A stretch of DNA of 64,000 bases from Crassaminicella profunda (GCF_019884785.1 NZ_CP082326.1:1791355-1855354), one strand, 5' to 3'; positions 14,989 to 23,483 are shown, counted from the first letter of the stretch. The notes: generated by a model not told the origin, from the sequence alone. Numbers and translations are program-made.

Positions 14989-16368
14989 ATGATCAGACTT
15001 AAAAAAATATTTTCATGGATGCTAGTATGTGCATGTATTTTAATGTTAAATTCAAGTTATGGATTTAGTGAAAATACTAAAGAATTTAAAGTGGTAGGAT
15101 ATTATTCTGAAATCTTTAAAGACCCTATCGATAAGAATGTTCAATTTGATAAACTCACACACATCATATATGCCTTTTTAATTCCAGGAGAAGAAGGTTC
15201 TTTAATAGGTATTGAGAAACCAGAAAAGTTAAGAGAATTAGTAGAGAAGGGGCATAAAAATCAGGTTAAAGTTTTAATAGCTATTGGAGGATGGTCCTAT
15301 CAAAACGTTCCTTTAGATGCTACATTTGAAAAAATGGCAGCCTCTGACGAAGCTAGAAAAAAGTTTATAGAGAATGTAATGAAGTTTGTAGATGAATATA
15401 ATCTTGATGGCGTAGAAATTGATTGGGAATATCCAGATGTAGGGGTGTCCTCTCAAAATTATGAAAAATTAGTATTAGGTTTAAGTAAAGAACTAAAAAC
15501 AAAAGGGAAATACTTAACTGCAGCACTTAATGGTGCTTGGTCAGAAACAGAAGGTCCAGCTGTATCAAAAGCTGTAACAGAGAATTGTTTAAAAGCTTTT
15601 GATTGGATTAGTGTAATGGCTTATGACATGAATAATGAGCAGCATAGTCCATTTTGGTTTGCTAAAAACTCTATAGGCTATTGGATTAACAGAGGAGTAC
15701 CAAAAGAAAAAATTGTAATAGGGGTTCCTTTTTATGCAAGACCTAGTTGGAAACAATATAGAGATCTTGTAGCAGAAGATAGAGAAAATGCTTATAAAGA
15801 TCATGTAAAAGGAGAAAAACTTGATTCTTATTATAATGGGATCAATACCATAAAAGAAAAAACTAGACTTGCTCTTAAAAATGCATCTGGGGTAATGACT
15901 TTTGATATGAATGAGGATACTACTGATGATTTGAGTCTTTTGAAAGCTATAAATGATACTGTAGATGAAGTAACATCTATGTCGCAGGTTGAGTTTAACA
16001 AAAAAGTTTATTGTGTTGTGAATGGACATGAACTGGTCTTTAAGAAAGATGAAAATATGGGAATGCCTTTTATAGATGAAAACAAGAGGACATTAATGCC
16101 TGTAAGAAAGTCTCTTGAAATGATAGGTGCTAAAGTATCTTTTGATGAAAAAAATCAGATTGTAAGAGCTACAAAAGAGAATATAACCATTGAAATCCCT
16201 ATGAATCAAGATTACGTTAAAGTAAATGATAAGATATTAAAAATGGATACAAAAGCTTTTATAAAGAATGGTAGAACCTATATACCTTTAAAATATGTAT
16301 TTGAAGGGTTTGAGTATAATATTCAGTGGCATGAAGAAAGTAGAACGGTTATTGTAAGTAATGAATAA
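14989..16368 (+). CDS. Secreted glycoside hydrolase family 18 protein with C-terminal stalk (copper amine oxidase N-like) domain
   Basis: The 459-residue protein has a signal peptide (about residues 1-27). A GH18 TIM barrel follows, with the active-site motif DGVEIDWEYP at 140-149 (catalytic Glu147), the IGGWSYQ strand at 99-105 and MAYDMN near 210. A copper amine oxidase N-like domain (about 335-459, containing RTLMPVRKSLEMIG and RTYIPLKYVFEGF) completes it; that domain type is common on clostridial surface proteins. Likely substrate is an N-acetylglucosamine polymer, either chitin or peptidoglycan/spore cortex; sequence alone does not decide. GAGGTGA precedes the ATG. Own upstream promoter. 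Confidence 0.92.
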   Translation: MIRLKKIFSWMLVCACILMLNSSYGFSENTKEFKVVGYYSEIFKDPIDKNVQFDKLTHIIYAFLIPGEEGSLIGIEKPEKLRELVEKGHKNQVKVLIAIGGWSYQNVPLDATFEKMAASDEARKKFIENVMKFVDEYNLDGVEIDWEYPDVGVSSQNYEKLVLGLSKELKTKGKYLTAALNGAWSETEGPAVSKAVTENCLKAFDWISVMAYDMNNEQHSPFWFAKNSIGYWINRGVPKEKIVIGVPFYARPSWKQYRDLVAEDRENAYKDHVKGEKLDSYYNGINTIKEKTRLALKNASGVMTFDMNEDTTDDLSLLKAINDTVDEVTSMSQVEFNKKVYCVVNGHELVFKKDENMGMPFIDENKRTLMPVRKSLEMIGAKVSFDEKNQIVRATKENITIEIPMNQDYVKVNDKILKMDTKAFIKNGRTYIPLKYVFEGFEYNIQWHEESRTVIVSNE

Positions 16369-16460
16369 CATTACATAATTTTCATATTTCAAAAGATAAG
16401 CTTAAATAGAGTAAGTAAGATTTGATTAAAAGTTTATTTTGGGAATTAGGGGATGGGAAT

Positions 16461-16892
16461 ATGAGCTTAAAAGAAGAGTTATTATCATTAGATCATTTGA
16501 CAAAATCTATAGATAATGAAATTATTAGAAATAGGGTAGAAAATCTATTAAATTGCTATATAAAAAAAGCGACTTATTATAAATATGCATATTACACATT
16601 GAGTATAGTAATAATTGTTATTAACGCAGGTATTCCTATAGTACATCATCTACATTGGGGAAAATCAATACTATTTGTCTCTATTAGTTCTGCTGTTGCA
16701 AGTGTTATAGCTAGTATAATAACTTTATTAAATATTAAAGATATATGGTTTAGGTATAGAAGTAATGTGAAGATTCTAAAAAAAGAATGTATGTTATTTA
16801 ATTGTGAATGCGGCAATTATGATGATAAAAATAGAGAAAAAATATTTATATCTAATATCGAGGACATTATTTGTAAAAAAAGTGAAATTTAA
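16461..16892 (+). CDS. SLATT/DUF4231-like two-transmembrane protein
   Basis: The 143-residue protein has two adjacent membrane helices (about residues 42-64 and 70-92), then a WFRYRSNVKILKKECMLF segment. This layout, two TMs followed by an aromatic-Arg-rich helix, is that of DUF4231/SLATT proteins, which are predicted pore-forming effectors, often with nucleotide-sensing partners. No partner nucleotidyltransferase or SLOG gene is beside it. ATG 16461 is used because AGGGGA lies seven bases upstream. A terminator follows directly. The family call is by motif and topology, not by search. Confidence 0.7.
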   Translation: MSLKEELLSLDHLTKSIDNEIIRNRVENLLNCYIKKATYYKYAYYTLSIVIIVINAGIPIVHHLHWGKSILFVSISSAVASVIASIITLLNIKDIWFRYRSNVKILKKECMLFNCECGNYDDKNREKIFISNIEDIICKKSEI

Positions 16893-16913
16893 GCATGTGA
16901 TTAAATGAAAATG

Positions 16914-16957
16914 GAAGTATAAATTTGTGGAAACAACAAGTTTATGCTTCTTTTTTT
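16914..16957 (+). terminator. Rho-independent terminator after the SLATT-like gene
   Basis: A 15-base arm (16914-16928, GAAGTATAAATTTGT) pairs with 16936-16950 with two wobbles and is followed by T7. Confidence 0.92.
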
Positions 16958-17506
16958 ATTTTAAATTAATATATTAATTAAGGATGAATATATTATCCTA
17001 AAGTACACATATTTTGTATCGAATTATTAGAATATAAATTTAAAGGATTATTATTAAATGTATTTATAAGTCAAAAGTATACATAGATGGGTATCAATAG
17101 ACAGTAGTAGAGCTAAAAAATAAGGAATATTTTTAAATTTAACCAACTATTCCCTAAATATACATTTAAAGAATAGTTAAATTCTTTAAAAACACCTCTT
17201 TCTTATATCTTTTTATACTCCTTTTCCCAACTATATTAATATTTAAAATATTGTAATTTTAGTTATGTATAATCTATATATACTATACATAATGCGATAA
17301 ATAAGGTTTTAAGCAGCTAATTGGGATAATAGTATTAAATTCAATTATAGTTAAATATATTCACAATCATGTATATTTGATCCTTTAGCGTTTAAATACC
17401 TCTTCTTTAAATGATAATATATTTCAATTAAATCGTCATACAGTAAATACTTTATCAATAATCTTTTAACAATAGATTTTATGAGAAAAAGAAAATCAAC
17501 CTTTTA

Positions 17507-17520
17507 CGAACGAATGTTCT
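17507..17520. promoter_or_regulatory. Orphan LexA-type box
   Basis: CGAACGAATGTTCT matches 13 of 14 positions of CGAACRNRYGTTYG. No gene starts within several hundred bases on either strand. Confidence 0.5.
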
Positions 17521-17758
17521 TGGAAGCGTATAAGGGCATTTTTTATACCTTTATTTAAAGATTTTATGAAAAATATGCAGAGTATTTCATATAAAAGGCA
17601 AAATTCACTATATATTCATACAATAATATAAATTTTGTATAAACGACTACATTTTTCGATTGCTCAGTTGATAATACCTATTAATTGAAGTTGTGGAATA
17701 TAATGTCTATAGTTGATACAAAATTAGAAAAGTTGTCAAAATTTAAAATATTACAAAT

Positions 17759-17796
17759 AAAACACCCTCTTTCGTTTCAAAAATCAAGGGTGCTTT
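17759..17796 (-). terminator. Terminator of the short recombinase gene
   Basis: On the minus strand CACCCT (17792-17787) pairs with AGGGTG (17768-17763), followed by TTTTATTTG. It lies 40 bases past the stop codon. Confidence 0.7.
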
Positions 17797-17836
17797 AAGA
17801 ATGTTTACATAAAGTTTTTATTGCAACCATAATCTA

Positions 17837-18382
17837 TTATAAATAAAAGTCCTCTATTGTCTTATCTTTGATATCTTGATTGATACCTATATACCGTAAA
17901 GTAACACTAGGAGCTGAATGATTAAAAATATCCTGTAGGATGGCTACATCTTTATATATCTGATAATGCCAATACCCAAAAGTTTTTCTTAATGTGTGGG
18001 TTCCTACTTCGCTAATGCCAATTATAGTAGCAGCATTGTTTAATATCCTATAGGCTTGTACTCTTGAAATAGGTTGATTTTTTCCTTTTCTGCTTTGAAA
18101 CAAATACTCTTCCCTGCTCATATTCTTTATGTACATTTCAAAGTCTTTTCTTAATTGGTTGTTGATTAAGAATCGTTTCTCTTTTCCAGTCTTTTTTTCT
18201 TGAATGAGGATATGTGTTCTATCTCTTACATCTGATACCTTTAGTTTTAATAAGTCACTGATCCTTAATCCCGTATTAATTCCTGCGACAAAAAGTAGAT
18301 AGTTTTTATATCCTGATTTTAATAGTTCACTTTTCATGTCTTCTATCTTATTTTTATCTCTTATGGGCTGAACAATATTCAC
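17837..18382 (-). CDS. Short tyrosine recombinase (catalytic domain only)
   Basis: The 181-residue protein lacks the usual N-terminal core-binding domain but keeps the full catalytic set: Arg in NTGLRISDL, Lys in EKKTGKEK, His-x-x-Arg in HTLRKTFGY, His in FNHSAP and Tyr in LRYIGI. Such compact integrases occur in Bacilli and Clostridia, sometimes plasmid- or phage-linked. The start is GTG 18382, with GGGGG eight bases upstream. It is the second of three recombinases on this strand within 6.4 kb. The target site is unknown. Confidence 0.88.
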   Translation of the reverse strand: MNIVQPIRDKNKIEDMKSELLKSGYKNYLLFVAGINTGLRISDLLKLKVSDVRDRTHILIQEKKTGKEKRFLINNQLRKDFEMYIKNMSREEYLFQSRKGKNQPISRVQAYRILNNAATIIGISEVGTHTLRKTFGYWHYQIYKDVAILQDIFNHSAPSVTLRYIGINQDIKDKTIEDFYL

Positions 18383-18583
18383 TTTTTTACCCCCTTTACC
18401 TACTATATTCTACATGAATATTATATTACATTTAAAGTTACAACACAATACAATAAGTAACTTTAACATTTTTATACTTTTACAATGTGTTGATTTATCA
18501 ACATTTATAGCAGTTTCACGAATGAAACACAATTATACTTTTGTTACATACAGTAATGAAAACCTTAAGTTTTTCACAAGGTG

Positions 18584-18681
18584 TTTCGACAATTGATTTT
18601 AAAGGACGCATAAGCTTTTTTTAATACTAAACTACCTACTATATAAAAAAGTCTCTTAAAATCGAAATATGCGTGTCGAAA
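18584..18681. repeat. Nested inverted repeats with TGTCGAA ends
   Basis: TTTCGACA (18584-18591) pairs with TGTCGAAA (18674-18681), GATTTTAA (18595-18602) with TTAAAATC (18656-18663), and ACGCATA (18606-18612) with TATGCGT (18668-18674). The TGTCGAA cores equal the Spo0A box; they could instead be recombinase binding arms. Function not shown. Confidence 0.5.
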
Positions 18682-18720
18682 AAAATCCTCATCTATATAT
18701 AATTATAGATAAGGATTTTT
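18681..18720 (-). terminator. Terminator downstream of the third recombinase
   Basis: AAAAATCCT-c-ATCTATA pairs with TATAGAT-a-AGGATTTTT, a 16-bp stem with one mismatch and a 6-base loop. Both sides have A/T runs; on the minus strand it is followed by T7, about 165 bases after the recombinase stop. Confidence 0.7.
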
Positions 18721-18793
18721 CCAAAATATATTGTATAGGGTTTCATATTATTTTTAATATTGCTTCTCTGTCACCAGAAAGAACATTTTTATA

Positions 18794-18832
18794 TTATTGA
18801 CTTCTAATGGCATAGGTACAAGAAGTCAATAA
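18794..18832. repeat. 12-base inverted repeat just downstream of a recombinase gene
   Basis: TTATTGACTTCT (18794-18805) and AGAAGTCAATAA (18821-18832) are perfect inverted copies with a 15-base spacer. No T run follows, so it is not a usual terminator. It could be a protein-binding or recombination site. Confidence 0.55.
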
Positions 18833-18885
18833 AAATATTATGTATACCGATTTCGTTCATTAAGGCTTATTATTTTCTAGTAAAA

Positions 18886-19782
18886 TTATTTTGAACTATC
18901 ATCCTTCTTTAAATTAAAATTCAAATAATCAATAGCGTTATCATCTAATTGCTGAATGGTGTATAAATATCTTTGGGCAAGGTTTTCGTTGCTCCACCCT
19001 AATTGTTGCTTTACTTGCCTTGAAGAAGCTCCTCTTTTTAGTGTATGTGCTGCTAATGTATGTCTTAGATCTCTTGGGGTATATTCATGGTCTAATTCTG
19101 CCTCTATGCATGCTTTTTTGAGTACCATCCTTACCCAGCGTCCTGTTATTTTATTGCCTCTATTATTTAAAAAGACATTGCTATCCTGTGTAATTAAATC
19201 TGCTAAGCTATTTCGATATTTTTGTAGTAGATTCCAAGTGTCTTTATGAACTTTAGTATATCTTTTTCCACGTTTGGTTATAAAAACAATACCAATATTA
19301 CCTGTATCGTCAATAACAAATTGATTCCATTTAAGATTTACAGCTTCATTAAGAGTAAGCCCTGACGTAAAAATCAACATTAAAATAGCGTAATCTCTCT
19401 GATTAAATGTTTTTAGTATAGAAATAAGTTTATCTAAGTCTTCCCACATTATAATTTTTTCTTTGGATATATTTCTTGATGCTGTTGGTTTGGAAATATT
19501 TTTAAAATGATTATATGGAATATGTTCATTTTCTTCTAAATAATTAAAGAAGCTGTAGAGTTGACTATATAATTTTTCTGCAGTTGTTATGGCTAGCTTT
19601 TTTTCTGAAACCTTTAGCTTAATATCTGTTATATATTTTTCACAATCTTCAAGGGTTGCTTGAAGAAAATTCTTTTCGATAAATTCAACAAAATGCTGTA
19701 AGTCTCTTTTATAATCCTTTCTAGATTTTTCTTTTTCTAGTCTTGATACAAATGAGTTTATAATTTCTTTGTTTGTTTGCAT
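18886..19782 (-). CDS. Tyrosine recombinase family protein lacking the first catalytic arginine
   Basis: The 298-residue protein has the size and two-domain layout of XerC/XerD: SAM-like domain about 1-85, catalytic domain about 105-290. The first catalytic box reads TSGLTLNEAVNLKW, with Thr where the invariant Arg (TGLRxSE) is expected. The second box is YTPRDLRHTLAAH, with Arg in the usual His position but the second Arg kept. LGWSNE has Trp in the third-His position, and the Tyr is kept in AQRYLYT. It may be inactive in DNA cleavage and act as a binding protein. ATG with AAGGGG nine bases upstream. Confidence 0.85.
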   Translation of the reverse strand: MQTNKEIINSFVSRLEKEKSRKDYKRDLQHFVEFIEKNFLQATLEDCEKYITDIKLKVSEKKLAITTAEKLYSQLYSFFNYLEENEHIPYNHFKNISKPTASRNISKEKIIMWEDLDKLISILKTFNQRDYAILMLIFTSGLTLNEAVNLKWNQFVIDDTGNIGIVFITKRGKRYTKVHKDTWNLLQKYRNSLADLITQDSNVFLNNRGNKITGRWVRMVLKKACIEAELDHEYTPRDLRHTLAAHTLKRGASSRQVKQQLGWSNENLAQRYLYTIQQLDDNAIDYLNFNLKKDDSSK

Positions 19783-20110
19783 ACTTAAAAACCCCTTTAC
19801 TTGATATTACTAATTAGTTGCATAATTTTTACGAGTAATTTTTATTCAATTATAATCCTTTCCTTTTTAGACATTTTTTCTATGTTTTTTGTCTTAAAAC
19901 TCTCTATTACTAGTATAAAATATTTTTTATACAATCGCTACCAAATTGACTTTTATATTTTACATGATGACCTTATTTGTTGTATTTTAGACATTAAAAG
20001 CCAAAATAGTTGAAAATTACTCCTAAAATAAATATACTAGTATATGCAGATATTATATAAGTACACCAGAAATAATATTTGATAGAATTTAAATTTTAGG
20101 AGGAATGTTA
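19783..20110. other. AT-rich intergenic region, no gene seen
   Basis: About 330 bases between divergent genes. A 70-codon frame at 19801-20013 has no ribosome site and a composition typical of chance AT-rich translation. A short palindrome ATACTAGTAT lies near 20035. Confidence 0.5.
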
Positions 20111-20500
20111 ATGAGTAAATTAATCAGAGTTGCAGATAGCATGAATCAGGAAGTTGCTATTCTTACAATTGACGAGTTTGAATTATTAGTAGACATGATA
20201 TCTATAGGTGGTTTAGACAATAGTAAAGCTATTGCATCGTCAAAAAAGTATATTTTTGATGCGTTAACTGTGGCAGAAGAAAACGAGAAAGAAAATATAG
20301 AAATGATAAAATCTGTAGAATATAAATTAAAAGAGATTACTGAAGAACAAGCAAAGGATCTTCTAGATGTTATTTTTAAGCATTATAGATTTTACAGTAC
20401 ATTTCAGTATGTAGAACAAGATGAAATAATCAATCAATTAATAAGAGAGAAAAATCGATTACAAGAAGCATACGAAAATCTACAGCAACAAGAAAAATAA
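20111..20500 (+). CDS. Hypothetical protein, 129 residues, helical
   Basis: TTAGGAGG lies seven bases before ATG 20111 (the ATG at 20105 would be too close), so translation is well supported. The protein has an N-terminal IRVADSMNQEVAILTIDEFELLVD segment (in parts IRVADSMNQEVAILT and IDEFELLVD), a long acidic helical middle, and a C-terminal coiled-coil-like stretch rich in Glu, Gln and Lys. No signal peptide or membrane helix. I do not recognise the family. It sits alone between the recombinase cluster and spo0A. Confidence 0.7.
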   Translation: MSKLIRVADSMNQEVAILTIDEFELLVDMISIGGLDNSKAIASSKKYIFDALTVAEENEKENIEMIKSVEYKLKEITEEQAKDLLDVIFKHYRFYSTFQYVEQDEIINQLIREKNRLQEAYENLQQQEK

Positions 20501-20844
20501 AAGATACATAGATATTCAAATAAATAATTTATGTAATACTAGCCCTATGGAGAAGGTGACATTGTTCATAGGGTTAGTAAATTTTACTGGTATTTATTAC
20601 AGGCTCATTAGCATTGCTCTATATGTTTTCTTATTTTATTTATGAAAGCTTTGAATACAAGATTATGCATATAAGTTTACAATAATATACTTATGACAAT
20701 AAATTTGAATTAAAAAGTGCCATTTGAAGAAGCTAAGAACGTATGTTCGAGATAGACATTAGTTGAACATTTTTAAATAGAAATGCGTTAGATGGGATTT
20801 TTGATAGTTTGATTTTTCTAAAGCCTTAAATATTCTTTTCATAA
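20501..20844. other. Intergenic region with an orphan LexA box
   Basis: About 340 AT-rich bases, no gene seen. The only clear signal is the LexA-type box at 20737-20750. Confidence 0.5.
20737..20750. promoter_or_regulatory. Orphan LexA box
   Basis: AGAACGTATGTTCG has the same GAACGTATGTTC core as LexA box 2 in the lexA/yneA region. No start codon with a ribosome site follows within 100 bases on either strand. Confidence 0.6.
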
Positions 20845-21009
20845 TTATTGGTCTCTTTCTTGTAGTATTTTGTGCTTTTTAATTTCTTTCATCCATTCTT
20901 TTAATTTTTTTTTATTTTTCACGTCATTTGCATTGTACTCTTTATGATAGTCTTGCTTGATCTCACACCATGTTTGATTATATATTTTTTGTTTTTTCTT
21001 ATCTGCCAA
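20845..21009 (-). CDS. Small basic protein, 54 residues
   Basis: The minus strand encodes a lysine-rich, charged helical peptide starting TTG at 21009 (DKKKQKIYNQTWCEIKQD near the start, ending KILQERDQ). An AGGATG element about ten bases upstream may be its ribosome site. The amino-acid composition looks coding rather than random, with two Trp, one Cys and a regular charge pattern. It lies between the stop of a hypothetical gene and the spo0A terminator. No family recognised; moderate support only. Confidence 0.5.
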   Translation of the reverse strand: MADKKKQKIYNQTWCEIKQDYHKEYNANDVKNKKKLKEWMKEIKKHKILQERDQ

Positions 21010-21085
21010 AATAATCACATCCTAAAATTATAATTTTATGAATTATTGTAAGATATATACAACATAAGTTGAAATTACATATGAA

Positions 21086-21131
21086 AAATTCCCTCAATTT
21101 AGTTCTATATAACTAAATGAGAGAATTTCTT
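21086..21131 (-). terminator. Terminator of spo0A
   Basis: AAATTCCCTCAATTTAGTT pairs with AACTAAATGAGAGAATTT around a CTATAT loop, with one bulged A. It lies just beyond the spo0A stop. Confidence 0.85.
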
Positions 21132-21167
21132 AAACATATGTAGGAAAAATAGTTTATTGTGTTGCTA

Positions 21168-21974
21168 TTAAACAGCAGTTCTTTCTATTCTTAATTTATC
21201 AGCAACCATTGCGATAAATTCACTATTTGTAGGTTTACCTTTATCATTATGTACTGTGTATCCAAATAAATTATTGATTGTATCTACCTTACCTCTACTC
21301 CATGCTACCTCTATAGCATGTCTAATAGCTCTTTCTACTCTACTTGGAGTAGTATTGAATTTTTTAGCTATAGATGGATATAATTCTTTTGTTACAGCAC
21401 TTAACATTTCTATATTTTCAACAACCATAGAGATGGCTTCTCTTAGATATAAGTATCCTTTAATATGTGCTGGTACACCAATTTCATGGATGATGTTCGT
21501 AATCTCAGCTTCTAGACTTTGTGTTTGTTTTCCAGAACTTGTAGATGGATTTATAAGTAAATCTCTATACTCACTTTTCTTTTCAGGAATAAACTTTACG
21601 TTCCCCATAAGCTGTCTAATACGTTTAATAAAAATTTCAAAGTCAAAAGGTTTTACAACATAATAATCTGCGCCTAGTGCAATAGCTCTTTGTGTAATTT
21701 TATCTTGTCCAACAGCGGATAGAACAATAATTTTAGGAAACTTCTTCAAATTCATAGATGCTAATCTTTCTAATACGCCTAAGCCATCAAGATGAGGCAT
21801 GATAATATCTAAAACCAAGACATCAGGTAATTCCTCTGAAACTAAATCTATGGCCTCTAAACCATCCTTTGCAACACCAACAATCTCTAAGTCTTCCTGT
21901 TTCCCTAAATATTCACTTAAAATGTCACAAAAATCTTTATTGTCATCTGCAATTAACACTCTAATATTTTTCAC
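21168..21974 (-). CDS. spo0A: Sporulation master regulator Spo0A
   Basis: The 268-residue protein has an N-terminal receiver domain with Asp10/Asp11, the phospho-acceptor Asp56 in VLDIIMP and the Lys in VVKPFDF. The C-terminal Spo0A DNA-binding domain shows [16 protein letters not shown], then [17 protein letters not shown] and [10 protein letters not shown]. Phosphorylated Spo0A binds TGTCGAA boxes to start sporulation. The start is GTG 21974 with GGGGGG seven bases upstream. It follows spoIVB on the same strand, the classical spoIVB-spo0A order, with a terminator and a 0A box in between. Confidence 0.98.
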   Translation of the reverse strand: MKNIRVLIADDNKDFCDILSEYLGKQEDLEIVGVAKDGLEAIDLVSEELPDVLVLDIIMPHLDGLGVLERLASMNLKKFPKIIVLSAVGQDKITQRAIALGADYYVVKPFDFEIFIKRIRQLMGNVKFIPEKKSEYRDLLINPSTSSGKQTQSLEAEITNIIHEIGVPAHIKGYLYLREAISMVVENIEMLSAVTKELYPSIAKKFNTTPSRVERAIRHAIEVAWSRGKVDTINNLFGYTVHNDKGKPTNSEFIAMVADKLRIERTAV

Positions 21975-22036
21975 TTAGTTACCCCCCTAAAAATTTTTGC
22001 ATATGATTGTATGAATTTCTATTTCCCTTAGACATA

Positions 22037-22043
22037 TTCGACA
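22037..22043 (-). promoter_or_regulatory. Spo0A box upstream of spo0A
   Basis: TGTCGAA on the minus strand within TTTGTCGAATATG, about 63 bases before the spo0A start, consistent with autoregulation. Confidence 0.7.
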
Positions 22044-22135
22044 AATCCATGATATTTCCTTCTTCTTTGGAAAAGATTAGTATACTTTTTTACAGTTTTC
22101 TTTGAAAAACTATTTGAAACGTAAAAATAGAAGAA

Positions 22136-22158
22136 GAGCACTCATAAGAGTACTCTTT
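22136..22158 (-). terminator. Terminator of spoIVB
   Basis: On the minus strand AGAGTACTC, TTAT loop, GAGTGCTCT with one wobble, then TCTTCTATTTTT. Confidence 0.75.
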
Positions 22159-22172
22159 TTTACAATTTGTTA

Positions 22173-23483
22173 TTAATACTTGTCGGCTAATTGACTATTA
22201 TTATAGATATCAATTTCTGCTTTTTTAATCATCCATTCAATGAATAGACCATATCCTTTTGATGGATCATTCACAAAAACATGTGTAACTGCTCCAATTA
22301 ATTTTCCATCCTGAATGATAGGACTACCACTCATTCCTTGTACAATTCCGCCACTTTTTTTTAGGAGTCTTTTATCTGTTACTTTTATAATCATACTCTT
22401 TGTATTTGGTGTACGTTGCCTATTTACTTTTTCAATATAAACTTCATATTCCTCTATTTTATTATTATCAATAGTTGTTAAAATTGTTGCTTTGCCTTCA
22501 TGAATCTGATTTTGATAACTAATTTCTATAGGTTTTTTGTAGATATCATTTGTAATGGGTTCATAAGCTTTACCAAATATACCGAAATGAGTATTTTTTT
22601 CTAAATTACCCATAGGTTTACTTGTTTCATAAAATATACCTTTTATTTCTCCTGGGTGTCCTCTTTTTCCTTGTTTGATAGAAGCAACTTTTGATTTGAC
22701 AATTTGCCCATGATCTACTGTTAATAGTAATCCTGTATCAATATCAGTTATAGCATGTCCTAAAGCACCAAACCTCATGGTATCTGGATGATAAAATGTC
22801 AATGTTCCTACACCAGCAGTTTTATCCCTAACCCATAAACCTATTCTATATTCCCCTTCATCAATAGATTTTACAGGCTTAATTTTAACATTAAATATTT
22901 TTTCTCTGCGTTTTACTTTTAAAGTAATTTCAGTATTTTTATTTTGATTGATGATACTTGTAACATGATCAGCATCTTTTATTTTTAAGCTATTTATTTC
23001 TATAATACTATCACCTATTGTTAATCCTGCTTCTCGTGAAGGATTATGTTTCTTACCATCAATTCCGTTTATTTCTTCTAAACCAACTACCAAAACGCCT
23101 TTTGTATTTAATCTTACACCAACAGATTGACCTCCAGGAATAACTTTAATTTTGGGGACAACGTCAACTTGGAGTTTTCTTATTGGTAAAAAACCTAATA
23201 AATTTACTTGAATATTTGTTTGACCTATTTTTAAGGGATTGATATATAGTGTATTTGTATCAGAATGTTTATTGTTTTGTAATAATTGTAAAACACTATT
23301 ATCTATTTTTTGTGTATCAAATTTAAAAGGGAATTTAATATCTAAAGTATGTTTTTCATCTTCAAATATTTTTATTTCTTCTGGATAATTAAAGATTTCA
23401 TAAAAACTATAAGAATTAAAGGCTGTAAATAAAATCACAATAAAAAAGAGTGAAAAAATACACTTATTTTTATAGTTAGACAA
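22173..23483 (-). CDS. spoIVB: SpoIVB serine peptidase
   Basis: The 436-residue protein has an N-terminal membrane anchor (about 10-29), a PDZ domain (about 120-200) and an S55 peptidase domain. The catalytic His243 is in GALGHAITD and Ser385 in VQGMSGSPI. Made in the forespore and secreted to the intermembrane space, SpoIVB cleaves SpoIVFA to activate pro-sigma-K processing. The start is TTG 23483; the AGGAG is 11 bases upstream, which is somewhat long. Flanked by recN and spo0A as in Bacillus and Clostridium. Confidence 0.96.
   Translation of the reverse strand: MSNYKNKCIFSLFFIVILFTAFNSYSFYEIFNYPEEIKIFEDEKHTLDIKFPFKFDTQKIDNSVLQLLQNNKHSDTNTLYINPLKIGQTNIQVNLLGFLPIRKLQVDVVPKIKVIPGGQSVGVRLNTKGVLVVGLEEINGIDGKKHNPSREAGLTIGDSIIEINSLKIKDADHVTSIINQNKNTEITLKVKRREKIFNVKIKPVKSIDEGEYRIGLWVRDKTAGVGTLTFYHPDTMRFGALGHAITDIDTGLLLTVDHGQIVKSKVASIKQGKRGHPGEIKGIFYETSKPMGNLEKNTHFGIFGKAYEPITNDIYKKPIEISYQNQIHEGKATILTTIDNNKIEEYEVYIEKVNRQRTPNTKSMIIKVTDKRLLKKSGGIVQGMSGSPIIQDGKLIGAVTHVFVNDPSKGYGLFIEWMIKKAEIDIYNNSQLADKY

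Larger units (their letters stand above)
16958..17836. other. Long gene-free region with a LexA-like box
   Basis: About 880 very AT-rich bases in which I see no supported gene on either strand. Contents: a hairpin TTTAAAGAAT / ATTCTTTAAA (17165-17190), an orphan LexA-type box (17507-17520) and the recombinase terminator near 17763. Possibly decayed DNA at the edge of the recombinase cluster. Confidence 0.55.
18383..18885. other. Gene-free region rich in inverted repeats between two recombinases
   Basis: About 500 bases with no convincing gene. It contains nested inverted repeats built around TTTCGACA (18584-18591) and TGTCGAAA (18674-18681), the terminator hairpin at 18681-18720, and a 12-base inverted repeat at 18794-18832. 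Confidence 0.6.

Noticed and set aside
18383-18885. Chromosome dimer resolution (dif) site
   Set aside because: The inverted repeats here do not match the 28-base Firmicute dif consensus and have the wrong spacer.
19801-20013. 70-codon frame upstream of the 129-residue gene
   Set aside because: No ribosome site and a low-complexity hydrophobic composition expected by chance.
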